From Acidobacteriota bacterium (GTDB lineage: Bacteria; Acidobacteriota; Terriglobia; Terriglobales; Acidobacteriaceae): 36,717 nt of DNA. Under the pieces are notes generated by a model, which was not told the origin of the DNA, made no database searches, and saw only the letters and a list, made by a program, of their open reading frames with translations. The position numbers and the translations under genes are program-made. The stretch covers positions 1-36,717 of the forward strand of contig JAJZDM010000030.1 in NCBI GenBank assembly GCA_021806005.1. The letters run 5' to 3'. Of the stretch, positions 24,709-33,750 are shown piece by piece (within the stretch, counting starts at the first letter, position 1; each line of letters opens with the position of its first letter).

Positions 24709-27462
24709 CTACTGCCCCGGCACGATGGAGAAGTGGTACTGACCCGATCCAATCTCGAGATCGACAGCGCCCGGCTCGCTCTTGAGCAGCGTGACGCCGG
24801 CGGCCTGCGCCACAGGCTGCCCGCTCTCCAGCAGCGTTGATCCGGCGGCCTGGGGCAGCCTCACCATGGCGCTGGCGTTGGGTGGGATGGTCACCTCCAG
24901 CCGCGTCTGGCCCGGCAGATGCTTCCAGGCCACGCGAATCGTTCCCTTCACCGATTGGTAGTCAACCTGTGCGGAGTCGATCCGCTGCAGCATCGCCGGG
25001 GCTATCACAATCTGCCGTGGCGCCGGCTGGGAGAGATCCACATGCAGGCCAGGCAGACCGGCGTAGAACCACTCTTCAGCATCGCCCAGCATCAGGTGAT
25101 CCTGTGAGCTGCCGTGGCGCGCGTTCCAGGCCTCAGTGAGAGCGGTGGCTCCCTGCGCCAGTTGGTAACCGTAGCTGGGACTATCCGTGCGCAGCAGCAT
25201 GTCCAGCATCACGTCCGATGCGCCGTTGTCCATCAGCGCATCCACCACGTAATGGAAGCCGATGTCGCCGGCTGTGACATGATTGCCATGGGCGCGGATA
25301 TCCGCCACCAGGCTGGCCAGAACCGCTGCTCGGTCAGCAGTGGGCACCAGGCCCACCACCAGCGGCATGGCGTCGGCGGTCTGGCTTCCCTTCTCGTACT
25401 GGTGGGTCTCCGGGTGATAGAAGCGCTGCTGAAACGCCTTGGCCACAGCATCGCTCAAGGGCTGCAGCCGTGCCTCCTCCTCGCTGTACCCGAGTTGGTG
25501 CGCGGCAGCGGCGAGGGTCACGACGTCCTGATAGTAGATGGCGGTTCCGGTGAGCGCCGGCGAGGTGAGCTGCGGCAGTCCGGGGCCGTGCGGGCCGATG
25601 TCATACCAGTCGCCGAGACCGTAGCCGACGATATGGTTCTGACTGCGGCTCGTCAGGTAGTCCACGTAACGGCGCATCACCGGATACTGGGCGCGCAGGG
25701 TATCCAGATCGCCGTAACGTTGATACGCGATCCAGGGATCAAGGACTGCCGCGCTGCCCCACTCCGGAGAGTCGTTGAAGGCGTTGCCCAGCCGAGGGGG
25801 GAAGATGACGTACTCCGGCGCGATGGTGGGCACTTCGCCATCCGGCTTCTGCTCATCGGCGATGTCGGTCTCGATCTTGGCGTAGAGGCTCTGGAGATCA
25901 AAGTCGTAGTTGAGCGCCGACCCCATCAGGTGGCTCTGCTCCAGCCAGCCGAGTTTCTCGCGATGCGGGCAGTCGGTGAGGATGCTCACCATGTTGTTCT
26001 CTTCCGCAAACAGGATCAGGCGGTGAATCTGATTCAGCAGCGTATTGGAGGAGACGAACTCTCCGCTGGCAGCAGCCGAGGAGTGCACCGCGTCGCCGGC
26101 GAGCGAGAGCAGACGCGCATGGCCGGTGATCTCCACCTGCACGTAGCGGAAACCGTAGTAGGAGAACCGCGGGTGCCAGCGCTCCGCGCCGTGGCCGCGA
26201 AGCGTATAGCTGAACCACTGCGCCCGGCCAGGGCCGGCGTGGGCGCTCTTCTGTGAGACGCTGCCGTCGGCGTTCTGCAGTTCGCCGCAGATGAGCTTGA
26301 CCTGCGCCCCGGACCTGCCGTGGACCACGATCTCCGGCCATCCGGCAAAGTTCTGGCCCAGATCAAAGACCTGCGCTCCGGAGGGAAGCACCTTGCTCGA
26401 GACAGGGTGATACACGTGCTCGACCCGGATCGGCGGAATCGGGTCCGGACGAAGCACTCCACCGGGGCCAGAGACAACCACGGCATCGCTCCAGTCATGC
26501 GATGCGATCCGGCCCGGCCGGTCCCAACGCTTCGGCTGCCGGCGCGCGTCGTAGTCCTCTCCACCGTAGGTGGAGGAGAAGACGATCGGGCCGGAGGTTG
26601 TCTGCCAGTTGGAGCCGGTCAAGAGGGTCTGCCGGGTTCCGTCGCGAAAGCGAAGGTGCAGCTCTGCGGTGAGCTGCGGAGGGCCAAAGGAGCCGACGAA
26701 CTTGCTGTAGCGGCCAGGGACGCGGGCGACGTTGAACATACCGTTGCCCAGCAGGACGCCGATGGCGTTCGCTCCCGGCTTCAACATGGCCGTCACATCA
26801 TAGGTATCGTAAAGAATGCGCTGGCGGTAGTCCGTCCAGGCAGGCGTCAGCTCCCGGTGGCCCACCCTGGCGCCGTTGAGATGCACCTGATACTGGCCGA
26901 GACCGGCAACATAAAGAAGAGCGCTGGCTACCGGCTTGCGCAGGGTAAGGGTGGTGCGGAAGACCGGCATGGGAGCCGTCACACCTTCTGCTTTGCCCGC
27001 GGCACCCGTGGCGGCAGCGATCCATGGCGCGCTCCAATGCGCAGGTGCTGTGGTGAACTGCGCTGCCCGGCTCCATCCGCTGGGCTCGCCGCTCTGGTCC
27101 CACACCTCCACCTGCCAGTAAACCCTTTGCTCTGGCGCGAGCGGCTTCCCCTGATAGGCGACGTCCGCAGTGCTGCCGGAGAGGATCTTCCCGCTGTCCC
27201 ACAGATCCGCCTGGCCGCTGGCAAGCAGCGTCGCCGAAGAGGCGACCAGCACGCGGTAGCCGCTCTGCCCTACCCCCCGAGCCTGTGCCTGGCTGGCCGT
27301 TAGATGCCAGCCTAAATGTGGGTGCTGGGAGGCGATGGCCACGGGATCGTTCTGCAGCTCGCAGACCAGTTGATCCGGGGGCTGCAGCAGCGAAGCTGCG
27401 CGGGCAGGCAGGGAGACGGCAAACAGAAGAAGAGCAAACCGGAGAGTCCGGTTGCGCCGCAT
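24709..27462 (-). CDS. GH78 alpha-L-rhamnosidase
   Basis: A 917-residue exported enzyme. The signal peptide (RRNRTLRFALLLFAVSLPARA) is followed by a fibronectin-like segment with HPHLGWHL and YRVLVAS, the Bac_rhamnosid_N beta domain (LLYVAGLGQYQVHLNG, then GVLLGNGMFN) and the catalytic barrel with TDCPHREKLGWLEQSHLMG near 495, the classical GH78 acidic motif. GH78 enzymes remove alpha-L-rhamnose from rhamnogalacturonans and plant glycosides. The frame opens at 27549, where an ATG overlaps the isomerase stop (ATGA); the ATG at 27462 is preferred because it begins the signal peptide. It closes operon E, linking rhamnose-type release with the isomerase, kinase and transketolase genes. Confidence 0.9.
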   Translation of the reverse strand: MRRNRTLRFALLLFAVSLPARAASLLQPPDQLVCELQNDPVAIASQHPHLGWHLTASQAQARGVGQSGYRVLVASSATLLASGQADLWDSGKILSGSTADVAYQGKPLAPEQRVYWQVEVWDQSGEPSGWSRAAQFTTAPAHWSAPWIAAATGAAGKAEGVTAPMPVFRTTLTLRKPVASALLYVAGLGQYQVHLNGARVGHRELTPAWTDYRQRILYDTYDVTAMLKPGANAIGVLLGNGMFNVARVPGRYSKFVGSFGPPQLTAELHLRFRDGTRQTLLTGSNWQTTSGPIVFSSTYGGEDYDARRQPKRWDRPGRIASHDWSDAVVVSGPGGVLRPDPIPPIRVEHVYHPVSSKVLPSGAQVFDLGQNFAGWPEIVVHGRSGAQVKLICGELQNADGSVSQKSAHAGPGRAQWFSYTLRGHGAERWHPRFSYYGFRYVQVEITGHARLLSLAGDAVHSSAAASGEFVSSNTLLNQIHRLILFAEENNMVSILTDCPHREKLGWLEQSHLMGSALNYDFDLQSLYAKIETDIADEQKPDGEVPTIAPEYVIFPPRLGNAFNDSPEWGSAAVLDPWIAYQRYGDLDTLRAQYPVMRRYVDYLTSRSQNHIVGYGLGDWYDIGPHGPGLPQLTSPALTGTAIYYQDVVTLAAAAHQLGYSEEEARLQPLSDAVAKAFQQRFYHPETHQYEKGSQTADAMPLVVGLVPTADRAAVLASLVADIRAHGNHVTAGDIGFHYVVDALMDNGASDVMLDMLLRTDSPSYGYQLAQGATALTEAWNARHGSSQDHLMLGDAEEWFYAGLPGLHVDLSQPAPRQIVIAPAMLQRIDSAQVDYQSVKGTIRVAWKHLPGQTRLEVTIPPNASAMVRLPQAAGSTLLESGQPVAQAAGVTLLKSEPGAVDLEIGSGQYHFSIVPGQ

Positions 27463-27545
27463 CTCCGCAGCTCTCCGCGGAAGGTGTAGTCTGGCGCAAA
27501 GGTGCGCTGGGGTGAGGGGCGTCGCTTGCGATCCGGGCCAGAGGT

Positions 27546-28997
27546 TCATCCAATCACCATACTCGTAGAGCCGATGGGGGGAAGCTCCGGCTGACGGTGG
27601 TGGTGGTAGACCTCCCAGCCCATATAGCGGCCCAGCGCCTCCGCCACCGATGCGGCGCAGTGGCTGCGATTCATGGCGGCGTGATGCTCAAAGCCGTTGG
27701 AGCAGATGATGTGCATCAGGCGCGGCAGATCCGGAACTTTGACCACTGCGCGGGTGCCGAAGGTCTCCAGCGGATCGGCAGTGAACTCGCCTTCACCGAC
27801 GTATGCGATGATCTTGCCGGCGCGGTCGTTGGTACTCACCCGGCCGAAGGTCATGGGCCCGGTGTCGGTGCGTCCGTCCAGCGCGCCAAAGGTGTTCTCT
27901 TCCCCCAGCGTCGTCCCAAGAATCGGCGCTGTGGAGATGCGGATGTCGGGCAGGAACTCCTTGGCCCAGTTGCCGCAGTGGAAGAAGACACACTTGTCGG
28001 GATCGCCTCCGTAGTTGTTGTTCCAGTCCACCAGCGCACTGGGACGGCCGCTGGCCAGTTGCAGAGCGTACATGCCAACAACTCCCGCTATATCCACCTC
28101 GCAGGCCGAGGGCAGCATCTGCTCGCTCATCATCGACATCAGGGTGCAGACGTTGACGCCGTAGTTCTTCTGCAGAGAACTCCAGCACTGCAGAGCGGTT
28201 GCCGTCAGCCCCAGCGATTGCATCCACTCATCCACCACCAGCGCCAGTTTGGCCATGCGCTGCATGGCCTCGTCGGGGACCGAAGAGGCGTCCGCGTAGG
28301 AGCGAATCTGGTCGATGCGCTGCCTGACGCGCGGATCCGTGGCGGCGATTTTGGCGGCGTTGCCGAAGATCTCTGACATATCGATGGTGTTGACCGAGAT
28401 CCCCGCGGCCTCCAGCAGCTTCTCACTGTAGCGCGTGGTATTGAAGGCGTTGGGGCGGGCGCCTACCGCGCCGATACGCGCTCCGCGCAGGCCGCGCACC
28501 ACCTTGCAGGTGCCGAGGAACTGCTCCAGATCCTGCCGAAAGCGCGGATCCAGAACCCGCACCGTGTGATCGCGGGTGAGCGTGTAGGGCAGGTCATACT
28601 GACGCAGATTGTTGCACACCGAGATCTTGCCGCAGAAGGCATCGCGACGACGGCTCAGGCCGAACTGGTCCAGGTCATCCGGATAGGCCTGCACCAGAAT
28701 CGGCAGACGCACATCGGCGATGCGAATGGCGTCGGCGATTCCCTTCTCATCCCCGAAGTTGGGCAGGCAGATCAGGATTCCCGCAATCTGATCGCGCTGG
28801 CTGCGGAATAAATCGCCGCAGCGGCGAGCATCCTCCCAGGTCTCGACCGCACCCAGTTTGCTCTGTTCTGGTGAAAGCCAGACAGGTTCGATGGCCATCT
28901 CGGCAAACAAGCGGGTAAGATCACGCCGCGCCTCAGAGATCAGCACGTCGGGAAAGAAGTCGCGGTTGCCGAGAATGACGCCGAGCTTTGTGTTCAT
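27546..28997 (-). CDS. L-fucose/L-arabinose-isomerase-family protein
   Basis: A 483-residue cytoplasmic enzyme of the fucose isomerase fold. Likely Mn ligands are E300 (ACEVDI), D324 (LVDWNN) and His 438/439 (GFEHHAAMNRSH), matching Glu337, Asp361 and His528 of E. coli FucI by motif. The family interconverts aldoses and ketoses. With the FGGY kinase and split transketolase of the same operon, it is a candidate for making the ketose that the kinase then phosphorylates, for instance apulose from apiose, but L-fucose, D-arabinose or L-arabinose cannot be excluded. The ATG at 28997 has AGGAG six bases upstream; a TTG at 29021 is an alternative. A degenerate operator-like dyad lies at 29026-29042. 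Confidence 0.82.
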   Translation of the reverse strand: MNTKLGVILGNRDFFPDVLISEARRDLTRLFAEMAIEPVWLSPEQSKLGAVETWEDARRCGDLFRSQRDQIAGILICLPNFGDEKGIADAIRIADVRLPILVQAYPDDLDQFGLSRRRDAFCGKISVCNNLRQYDLPYTLTRDHTVRVLDPRFRQDLEQFLGTCKVVRGLRGARIGAVGARPNAFNTTRYSEKLLEAAGISVNTIDMSEIFGNAAKIAATDPRVRQRIDQIRSYADASSVPDEAMQRMAKLALVVDEWMQSLGLTATALQCWSSLQKNYGVNVCTLMSMMSEQMLPSACEVDIAGVVGMYALQLASGRPSALVDWNNNYGGDPDKCVFFHCGNWAKEFLPDIRISTAPILGTTLGEENTFGALDGRTDTGPMTFGRVSTNDRAGKIIAYVGEGEFTADPLETFGTRAVVKVPDLPRLMHIICSNGFEHHAAMNRSHCAASVAEALGRYMGWEVYHHHRQPELPPIGSTSMVIG

Positions 28998-29025
28998 CTC
29001 TTTCTCCTGAGTGTCTTTCAATTCG

Positions 29026-29042
29026 AATCTGGAAGTCGGATT
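29026..29042. promoter_or_regulatory. Weak operator-like dyad before the isomerase
   Basis: AATCTGGAAGTCGGATT keeps the arm layout and five-base spacer but has two clear mismatches to ATTCYG-N5-CGGAAT. It sits 29 bases before the isomerase ATG, the same distance as the perfect site before the propeller gene. It may be chance. Confidence 0.2.
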
Positions 29043-29083
29043 TGAGCGCCGAATTCAAGGTCCGGTTGTTCGTCGTGGCGCGG

Positions 29084-30106
29084 TCAGTGCGTGAGCCGCG
29101 AGCCGGTAATCAGCGCCAATCCAGCCAGATAGCAGAGGAACATCGCCGCCAGCACTCTACCGGTGCCGTGCGGAGCCTGGGCAAACTCCTTCCATACCAG
29201 CACGCCCCAAACAATAGCTACCACGGGAGCGGCATTGGAGAGCGCATAGGAGATCGCCGGTCCGGCCGCGCCCACGGCAAGAAAGCTGGCCGTGATGCCC
29301 GCCGCCCAGATTACGCCTCCCAGGATACCGGTGGCGTGGGTGGTGACGCTGCCGCGCAGGTACTCGGAGAGACGCACTGCGGAGCCCTCCACGGGATGGC
29401 GCATGAAGAAGGGATTGAAGAGGAAGGTGCTGAGAAACGCTCCCAGCGAGAAGAAGAGCGCCGCGCTGAGCGGCATCAGGTTGCCCGATCCTCCGGAGAC
29501 AAAGCGGGGATCGATGGACTTGACCACCAGGCTGTAAAAGAAGGCGATCAATACTCCGGCGAAGACTGACAGGAGGATCCCCTTGGCTCCCGGCTTCCTT
29601 GCTGCGCTGGCCAGGCGTCCATAGGCTCGCATGCTGAGCAGGATGGCCAGCGCGATGACCGCGACGCCCGCGAACAGCAGCCGGGAGTTCCCGGGGTTAT
29701 GGCGGCCCTCCAGAACAACCAGGGCAAAGCTGAGAACGATGCCCAGCACCCAGGCGATGCCCCCGCCGATGGGAAACCCTACAGCCATCCCGGCGACGGC
29801 GATAGCCGCTACCAGCAGCAGGTTGCCGAGGTTCCACACCGCCCCGCCCAGCAGAGCCCACCCGATGCTGGACGGGCTCGCCTGGGCCAGATCAGCGAGA
29901 AACGGACGGCCGATGGATCCCATGGAACCGAGCGTGAATGCAGCCAGCAGCGAGGCCAGCAACAGGCCGGCGACGAAGTCCCAGTAGAACAACTCGAAGC
30001 GCCAGGAGCGCTCCGCGAGCTTCTGCGTATTGGCCCACGATCCCCAGCAGATCATGGTGAGAACACAGAGAAGGACGGCCACCGCGTAGCTATGAACGGA
30101 GATCAT
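29084..30106 (-). CDS. GRP/ureide-permease-like sugar transporter (DMT superfamily)
   Basis: A 340-residue membrane protein with about ten hydrophobic helices. The N-terminal CWGSWANTQKLAERSWRFELFYWDFVAG block is typical of the ureide-permease/GRP branch of the drug/metabolite-transporter superfamily, common in sugar clusters of Bacteroidota and Acidobacteriota. It probably imports the sugar that the isomerase and kinase of this operon use, by proton symport; that is inference. The ATG lies two bases after the FGGY kinase stop (TGA-GC-ATG), so the genes are co-transcribed. An 86-base gap follows before the isomerase. Confidence 0.82.
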   Translation of the reverse strand: MISVHSYAVAVLLCVLTMICWGSWANTQKLAERSWRFELFYWDFVAGLLLASLLAAFTLGSMGSIGRPFLADLAQASPSSIGWALLGGAVWNLGNLLLVAAIAVAGMAVGFPIGGGIAWVLGIVLSFALVVLEGRHNPGNSRLLFAGVAVIALAILLSMRAYGRLASAARKPGAKGILLSVFAGVLIAFFYSLVVKSIDPRFVSGGSGNLMPLSAALFFSLGAFLSTFLFNPFFMRHPVEGSAVRLSEYLRGSVTTHATGILGGVIWAAGITASFLAVGAAGPAISYALSNAAPVVAIVWGVLVWKEFAQAPHGTGRVLAAMFLCYLAGLALITGSRLTH

Positions 30107-30108
30107 GC

Positions 30109-31659
30109 TCAGGATTCCCTCTGCGGATACAAGGTACGCTCGATGGCCAGCCGCCAGGCGGAGCGCAGACGGTGACGCTCGTCGGCGCTCATCTGCGGCT
30201 CAAACCTCCGGGCTGAGGATTGCGACGGAGCAGGCTGGCTGGCGGCGCTCCACCAGCCCAGCGTCTGGCCGCCCAGCATGGCCGCGCCGCGTGCGGAGAG
30301 CTCCGCCTCCGCCGAGCGCACAACCGCGCAGCCGATCAAGTCAGCCTGCATCTGCATCAGGCGGTCGTTGCAGGTGGCTCCGCCGTCGGCCAGCAGCGCG
30401 GTCGCCCGGCTGCCGCTGCTGGCCTGCATGGCCTCCAGCACGTCGGCCACCTGGGCAGCGATGGCATCCAGAGCCGCGCGGGCCAGATGCGCGGAGGTGT
30501 GCGAGCGCTCCAGGTTGGCGATAAGGCCGCGGGCCGCACTGGCCCAGTGCGGCGCTCCCAGGCCCACCATGGCGGGCACCAGCACCACGCCGGCCGCATC
30601 AGGAACCGTGGCTGCCAGCTTCGCCGCATCTTCCGTCGGGTGGGGCAGTCCCAGAAACTCACCCACCCACTGCAACGCCGCACCGCTCATGGCGATGTTC
30701 CCTTCCAGGGCGTAGTGCACCGAATCCTGCGCGGTCCAGGCGACCGTCCGCGCCAGCGAAACGGTGGGCGCAGGTAGCGCCGCGGTGAGCATCATCAGCG
30801 AAGATCCTGTTCCATACGTCGCCTTGACCATGCCCGCAGTAAGGCTCCCATGCCCCACCAGGGCGGCGTGCGAGTCACCGATCATGGCCACCACCGGAAC
30901 TCCCCGCAGGGATTCTATCGCGGTGCACTCGCCGAAGAGGCTCGCCGAGGGGCGAAGCTCCGCCAGGGCGGCGCGGGGAATCCCGAACAGACCCAGCAGA
31001 TCATCCTCCCACTGCAACGAGGAGAGCCCCAGCAGGGCGGTGCGCGAGGCGTTGGTGTGGTCGGTGGCATGAACGCGGCCTCCGGTCAGGTTGTAGAGCA
31101 GCCAACTGTCCACGGTGCCCAGGCAGAGTTCGCCGGCCTCGGCCCGCGCACGCAGCAACTCGGGCTGCCGGGAGAACATCCACGCCCACTTGGTTGCGGT
31201 CAGCAGAGGATCCAGCGGCAGGCCGGATCTCTCTTGCAGAAGAGATGCTTGTTCTCCAATGCGCTCACACACCGGTTGGGAGCGGCGACACTGCCAGGAG
31301 ATGGCGTTGCCGATGGGCGTGCCGGCAGGCGGGCATCCGGTAGAACCCTGCGCCGTGCCCTGCGTCTGGATGTGCGGCGGGGACACCGGCTGGGCTCTCA
31401 TCCATGCCAGTGCCGTCTCGCGCTGATTGCTGATCGCGATGCCGGCGATGGAAACCTCGGGAAACCGGGCACAATCCTCTGCGACCCGGCACACCGATTG
31501 CCACAGGTACAGCGGGTCCTGCTCGACGAAGCCGGCCTCCGGCTGGAGCAGTTCCACCGGCGCAGCCGTACGGAACAGAACTCTGCCCTCCTGGTCCAGA
31601 AGCAGGGCCTTGGTGTTGGTGGTGCCCTGATCGATGGCCAGAATGCAGCGTCTTCTCAC
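30109..31659 (-). CDS. FGGY-family carbohydrate kinase
   Basis: A 516-residue kinase of the glycerol/xylulo/apulokinase family. The phosphate-binding DQGTTNTKA is at 9-17, ISNQRETALAW follows near 78, and the C-terminal ATP domain has GDSHAALVGHG, YGTGSS and LADGGATCND. An insertion of roughly 25 residues lies near 90-115, just before NAISWQCRR, unlike typical glycerol kinases. The GTG start overlaps the transketolase subunit stop (GTGA at 31656-31659). Beside an isomerase and a split transketolase the best fit is a ketose kinase such as D-apulose kinase, giving the 4-phosphate; glycerol or xylulose kinase remain possible. Confidence 0.84.
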   Translation of the reverse strand: MRRRCILAIDQGTTNTKALLLDQEGRVLFRTAAPVELLQPEAGFVEQDPLYLWQSVCRVAEDCARFPEVSIAGIAISNQRETALAWMRAQPVSPPHIQTQGTAQGSTGCPPAGTPIGNAISWQCRRSQPVCERIGEQASLLQERSGLPLDPLLTATKWAWMFSRQPELLRARAEAGELCLGTVDSWLLYNLTGGRVHATDHTNASRTALLGLSSLQWEDDLLGLFGIPRAALAELRPSASLFGECTAIESLRGVPVVAMIGDSHAALVGHGSLTAGMVKATYGTGSSLMMLTAALPAPTVSLARTVAWTAQDSVHYALEGNIAMSGAALQWVGEFLGLPHPTEDAAKLAATVPDAAGVVLVPAMVGLGAPHWASAARGLIANLERSHTSAHLARAALDAIAAQVADVLEAMQASSGSRATALLADGGATCNDRLMQMQADLIGCAVVRSAEAELSARGAAMLGGQTLGWWSAASQPAPSQSSARRFEPQMSADERHRLRSAWRLAIERTLYPQRES

Positions 31660-32624
31660 GGAGCCCGCCTCGAGCGCAGCAGGTCGACAGCAGCAGTCTC
31701 AATGCCCTCCGCCGTTAGACCAAAGTGCTTGAGCAGAAACGCCTCGCTGCCGGTGGGAGCAAAGACGCCCGGAACACCCATCCGGCGCACACGCACCGGA
31801 TGCTCCTCGGCGACGATCTCGCACACCGCCCCACCCAGACCACCGTAGATCGATGCCTCTTCCACGGTAAGGATCGCCCCGGTCTCGCGCGCGGCTCGCA
31901 GTACGGCCTCGCGGTCCAGGGGCGTGATGCTGGACATGTTGACTACCCGTGCCTCCATGCCGCGCTGGCTGAGCCGTTCCGCCGCCTGCAGAGCGCGGAC
32001 CACCAGCACGCCGTTGACAAAGATGGTCAGGTCGCCGCCTTCACGCAGCACCGGCGCCTGGCCGGGGATGAAGCGATGATCTTCGGGAAACAGCCGCGGC
32101 ACCGGCATGCGACTGAGGCGCAGAAACACCGGGCCGTCATGCTCTCTCGCCCACAGCAACGCCGAGCGCGTCTCCACCGGATCAGCCGGTACGATCACGC
32201 TGAGATTTGGAATCACCCGGGTCCAGGCCAGATCCTCGATGGAGTGGTGGGTGGGCCCAAGCTCTCCATAGGCCAGCCCGCTGGACATGCCGCACAGCTT
32301 GACGTTGTTCCTGGCATACCCCAGGTCAACCTTGACCTGTTCCATGGCGCGCGCCGTAAGGAAGCACGATGCACCACAGCAGAACGGAATCATGCCCCCG
32401 GAGGCCAGGCCGGCGCTGGCGCCCACCATATTCTGCTCCGCGATCCCGACGTTGACAAAACGCTCTGGAAAGCGGCGACGAAAGCCGCCCAGCTTGGTGG
32501 ACCCCACCGCATCATTCACCACCGCGCAGATGCGTGGGTCTTCCGCCGCCATCTCCTCCAGGGTGGAGGCAAAGATGTCGCGGCAGTCAAAGGTCTCCCT
32601 CTCGCTGGCCATGGACTCCTTCAT
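31656..32624 (-). CDS. Transketolase C-terminal-type subunit (AptB-like)
   Basis: A 322-residue protein equal to the pyrimidine-binding and C-terminal domains of transketolase. VNVGIAEQNMVGASAGLA (57-74) carries the conserved Glu63 that activates thiamine diphosphate. The C-terminal transketolase domain spans about 190-315. Split transketolases occur in several sugar pathways; in sugar clusters with an isomerase and FGGY kinase the described example is apulose-4-phosphate transketolase (AptA/AptB), which makes dihydroxyacetone phosphate and xylulose 5-phosphate. Start and stop overlap both neighbours by four bases, giving equimolar coupled translation with the other subunit. Apulose specificity is inference from context. 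Confidence 0.85.
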   Translation of the reverse strand: MKESMASERETFDCRDIFASTLEEMAAEDPRICAVVNDAVGSTKLGGFRRRFPERFVNVGIAEQNMVGASAGLASGGMIPFCCGASCFLTARAMEQVKVDLGYARNNVKLCGMSSGLAYGELGPTHHSIEDLAWTRVIPNLSVIVPADPVETRSALLWAREHDGPVFLRLSRMPVPRLFPEDHRFIPGQAPVLREGGDLTIFVNGVLVVRALQAAERLSQRGMEARVVNMSSITPLDREAVLRAARETGAILTVEEASIYGGLGGAVCEIVAEEHPVRVRRMGVPGVFAPTGSEAFLLKHFGLTAEGIETAAVDLLRSRRAP

Positions 32625-33466
32625 ACCGCAGCACCTTTCAGCTCTGCCAGTGCCTGCTCCAGTTCACTGTCAGACGGGATGTGATGGTGCCACTTCGGAT
32701 TGTTCTGCATGAACGAGACGCCGCGGCCCTTCACTGTATTCGCAAGGATGCAGGTGGGTTTGCCCGAGACACTGGGAGTGGATCCGAGGGCGTGAAGAAG
32801 TTCGCCGTAGTCATGCCCATCCACCTCAGCCACCTGCCAGCCGAAGGCGCGCCACTTGTCTGCCAGCGGATCCATGCGGATGATCTTGTCCACGAAGTCA
32901 CCTTGCTGAATGCGGTTACGGTCCACGATCAGGACGAGGTTGTCCAGCCCATACTGGGCGGCGCAAAGAGCGGCCTCCCAGTTGCTTCCCTCCTGCAACT
33001 CCCCATCACCGGTAAGGACAAAGGTGCGCCACGCCTCCTTGCGCATCCGAGCTGCGAGCGCGGTTCCGGTGGCCAGCGGAAGACCGTGCCCGAGCGGACC
33101 GGTATTGGCCTCCACACCTGGCACCTTGTTGCGATCGGGGTGGCCGTTCAGGATGGAGAGCGGGTCCATGAAGGTTCCCAGCACATGCTCCGCAATGAAG
33201 CCGGTCGCGGCCAGGGTGGCGTAGAGCGCGGCGGAACAGTGTCCTTTGCTCAGGATGAAACGGTCGCGCTCCGGCCAGGCTGGATCGGCAGGTCGAATTT
33301 GCAGCACTCCCAGATACAGGGTGACCAGAATATCGGTCGCGGACAAGTCGCCGCCGGGGTGACCGATTCGGGCGTGATGCACCATCTGCAGAGCCTGCAT
33401 CCGGACCCATTGAGCCGTCTCCCGCAGCCGATACTGCAGATCCTCCGTCGCTGTTGTCTCAGGCAT
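32621..33466 (-). CDS. Transketolase N-terminal-type subunit (AptA-like)
   Basis: A 281-residue thiamine-diphosphate-binding subunit. ARIGHPGGDLSA (32-43) and SKGH (73-76) are transketolase signatures; GDGELQEGSNWEA from 153 with the later VDRN forms the TPP/metal motif. It should pair with the subunit encoded immediately downstream (ATGA overlap at 32621-32624). ATG 33466 is preferred because it matches the family N-terminus; an ATG at 33520 or TTG at 33556 are alternatives and ribosome-binding sites are weak. A 14-bp perfect palindrome lies about 100 bases upstream, a likely operator for the operon. Confidence 0.85.
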   Translation of the reverse strand: MPETTATEDLQYRLRETAQWVRMQALQMVHHARIGHPGGDLSATDILVTLYLGVLQIRPADPAWPERDRFILSKGHCSAALYATLAATGFIAEHVLGTFMDPLSILNGHPDRNKVPGVEANTGPLGHGLPLATGTALAARMRKEAWRTFVLTGDGELQEGSNWEAALCAAQYGLDNLVLIVDRNRIQQGDFVDKIIRMDPLADKWRAFGWQVAEVDGHDYGELLHALGSTPSVSGKPTCILANTVKGRGVSFMQNNPKWHHHIPSDSELEQALAELKGAAV

Positions 33467-33750
33467 CGTCACAACCCATGGTCTCCGCGCTGCATAGCCA
33501 ACGCAGTCGATGGAAGTCATTTTTACATGGGAGCGAATCCGGGGACGACACTGCAATTCACTGTCGCATAATTATGCGTCAAGGCATGGGGTTTGCGCCT
33601 CCGAAATTCTGTGAGAAATGGGCGAAACCAGTCACATCCCCAAACACATGACTGTTTTGCGAGCATATCCGGTACGATGGTCCGGTTCCGAATATTGAAA
33701 CGGCTCCCTTCCGCAGCGCCGCCGTTTCCCCATCTCCGCCCATCCTTCCT
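33467..33750. other. Intergenic leader of the transketolase operon
   Basis: This 284-base gap between the SorC-type gene and the transketolase gene is more AT-rich than its surroundings. It holds the palindrome at 33562-33581 and a TTGACG (-35-like) partly overlapping it. No small gene is evident. Confidence 0.4.
33562..33581. promoter_or_regulatory. Palindromic operator candidate before transketolase operon
   Basis: TGTCGCATAATTATGCGTCA is a 20-base palindrome with one mismatched pair; its core CGCATAATTATGCG (33565-33578) is perfect. Directly beside it CAATTCAC (33554-33561) repeats the half-site of the inverted repeat at 34796-34831. On the minus strand TTGACG overlaps its upstream edge. 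The SorC-family protein encoded next door is the obvious candidate binder. Confidence 0.5.

Noticed and set aside
29026-29042. Seventh operator site before the isomerase
   Set aside because: Two mismatches; recorded only as a weak feature and not counted in the regulon.
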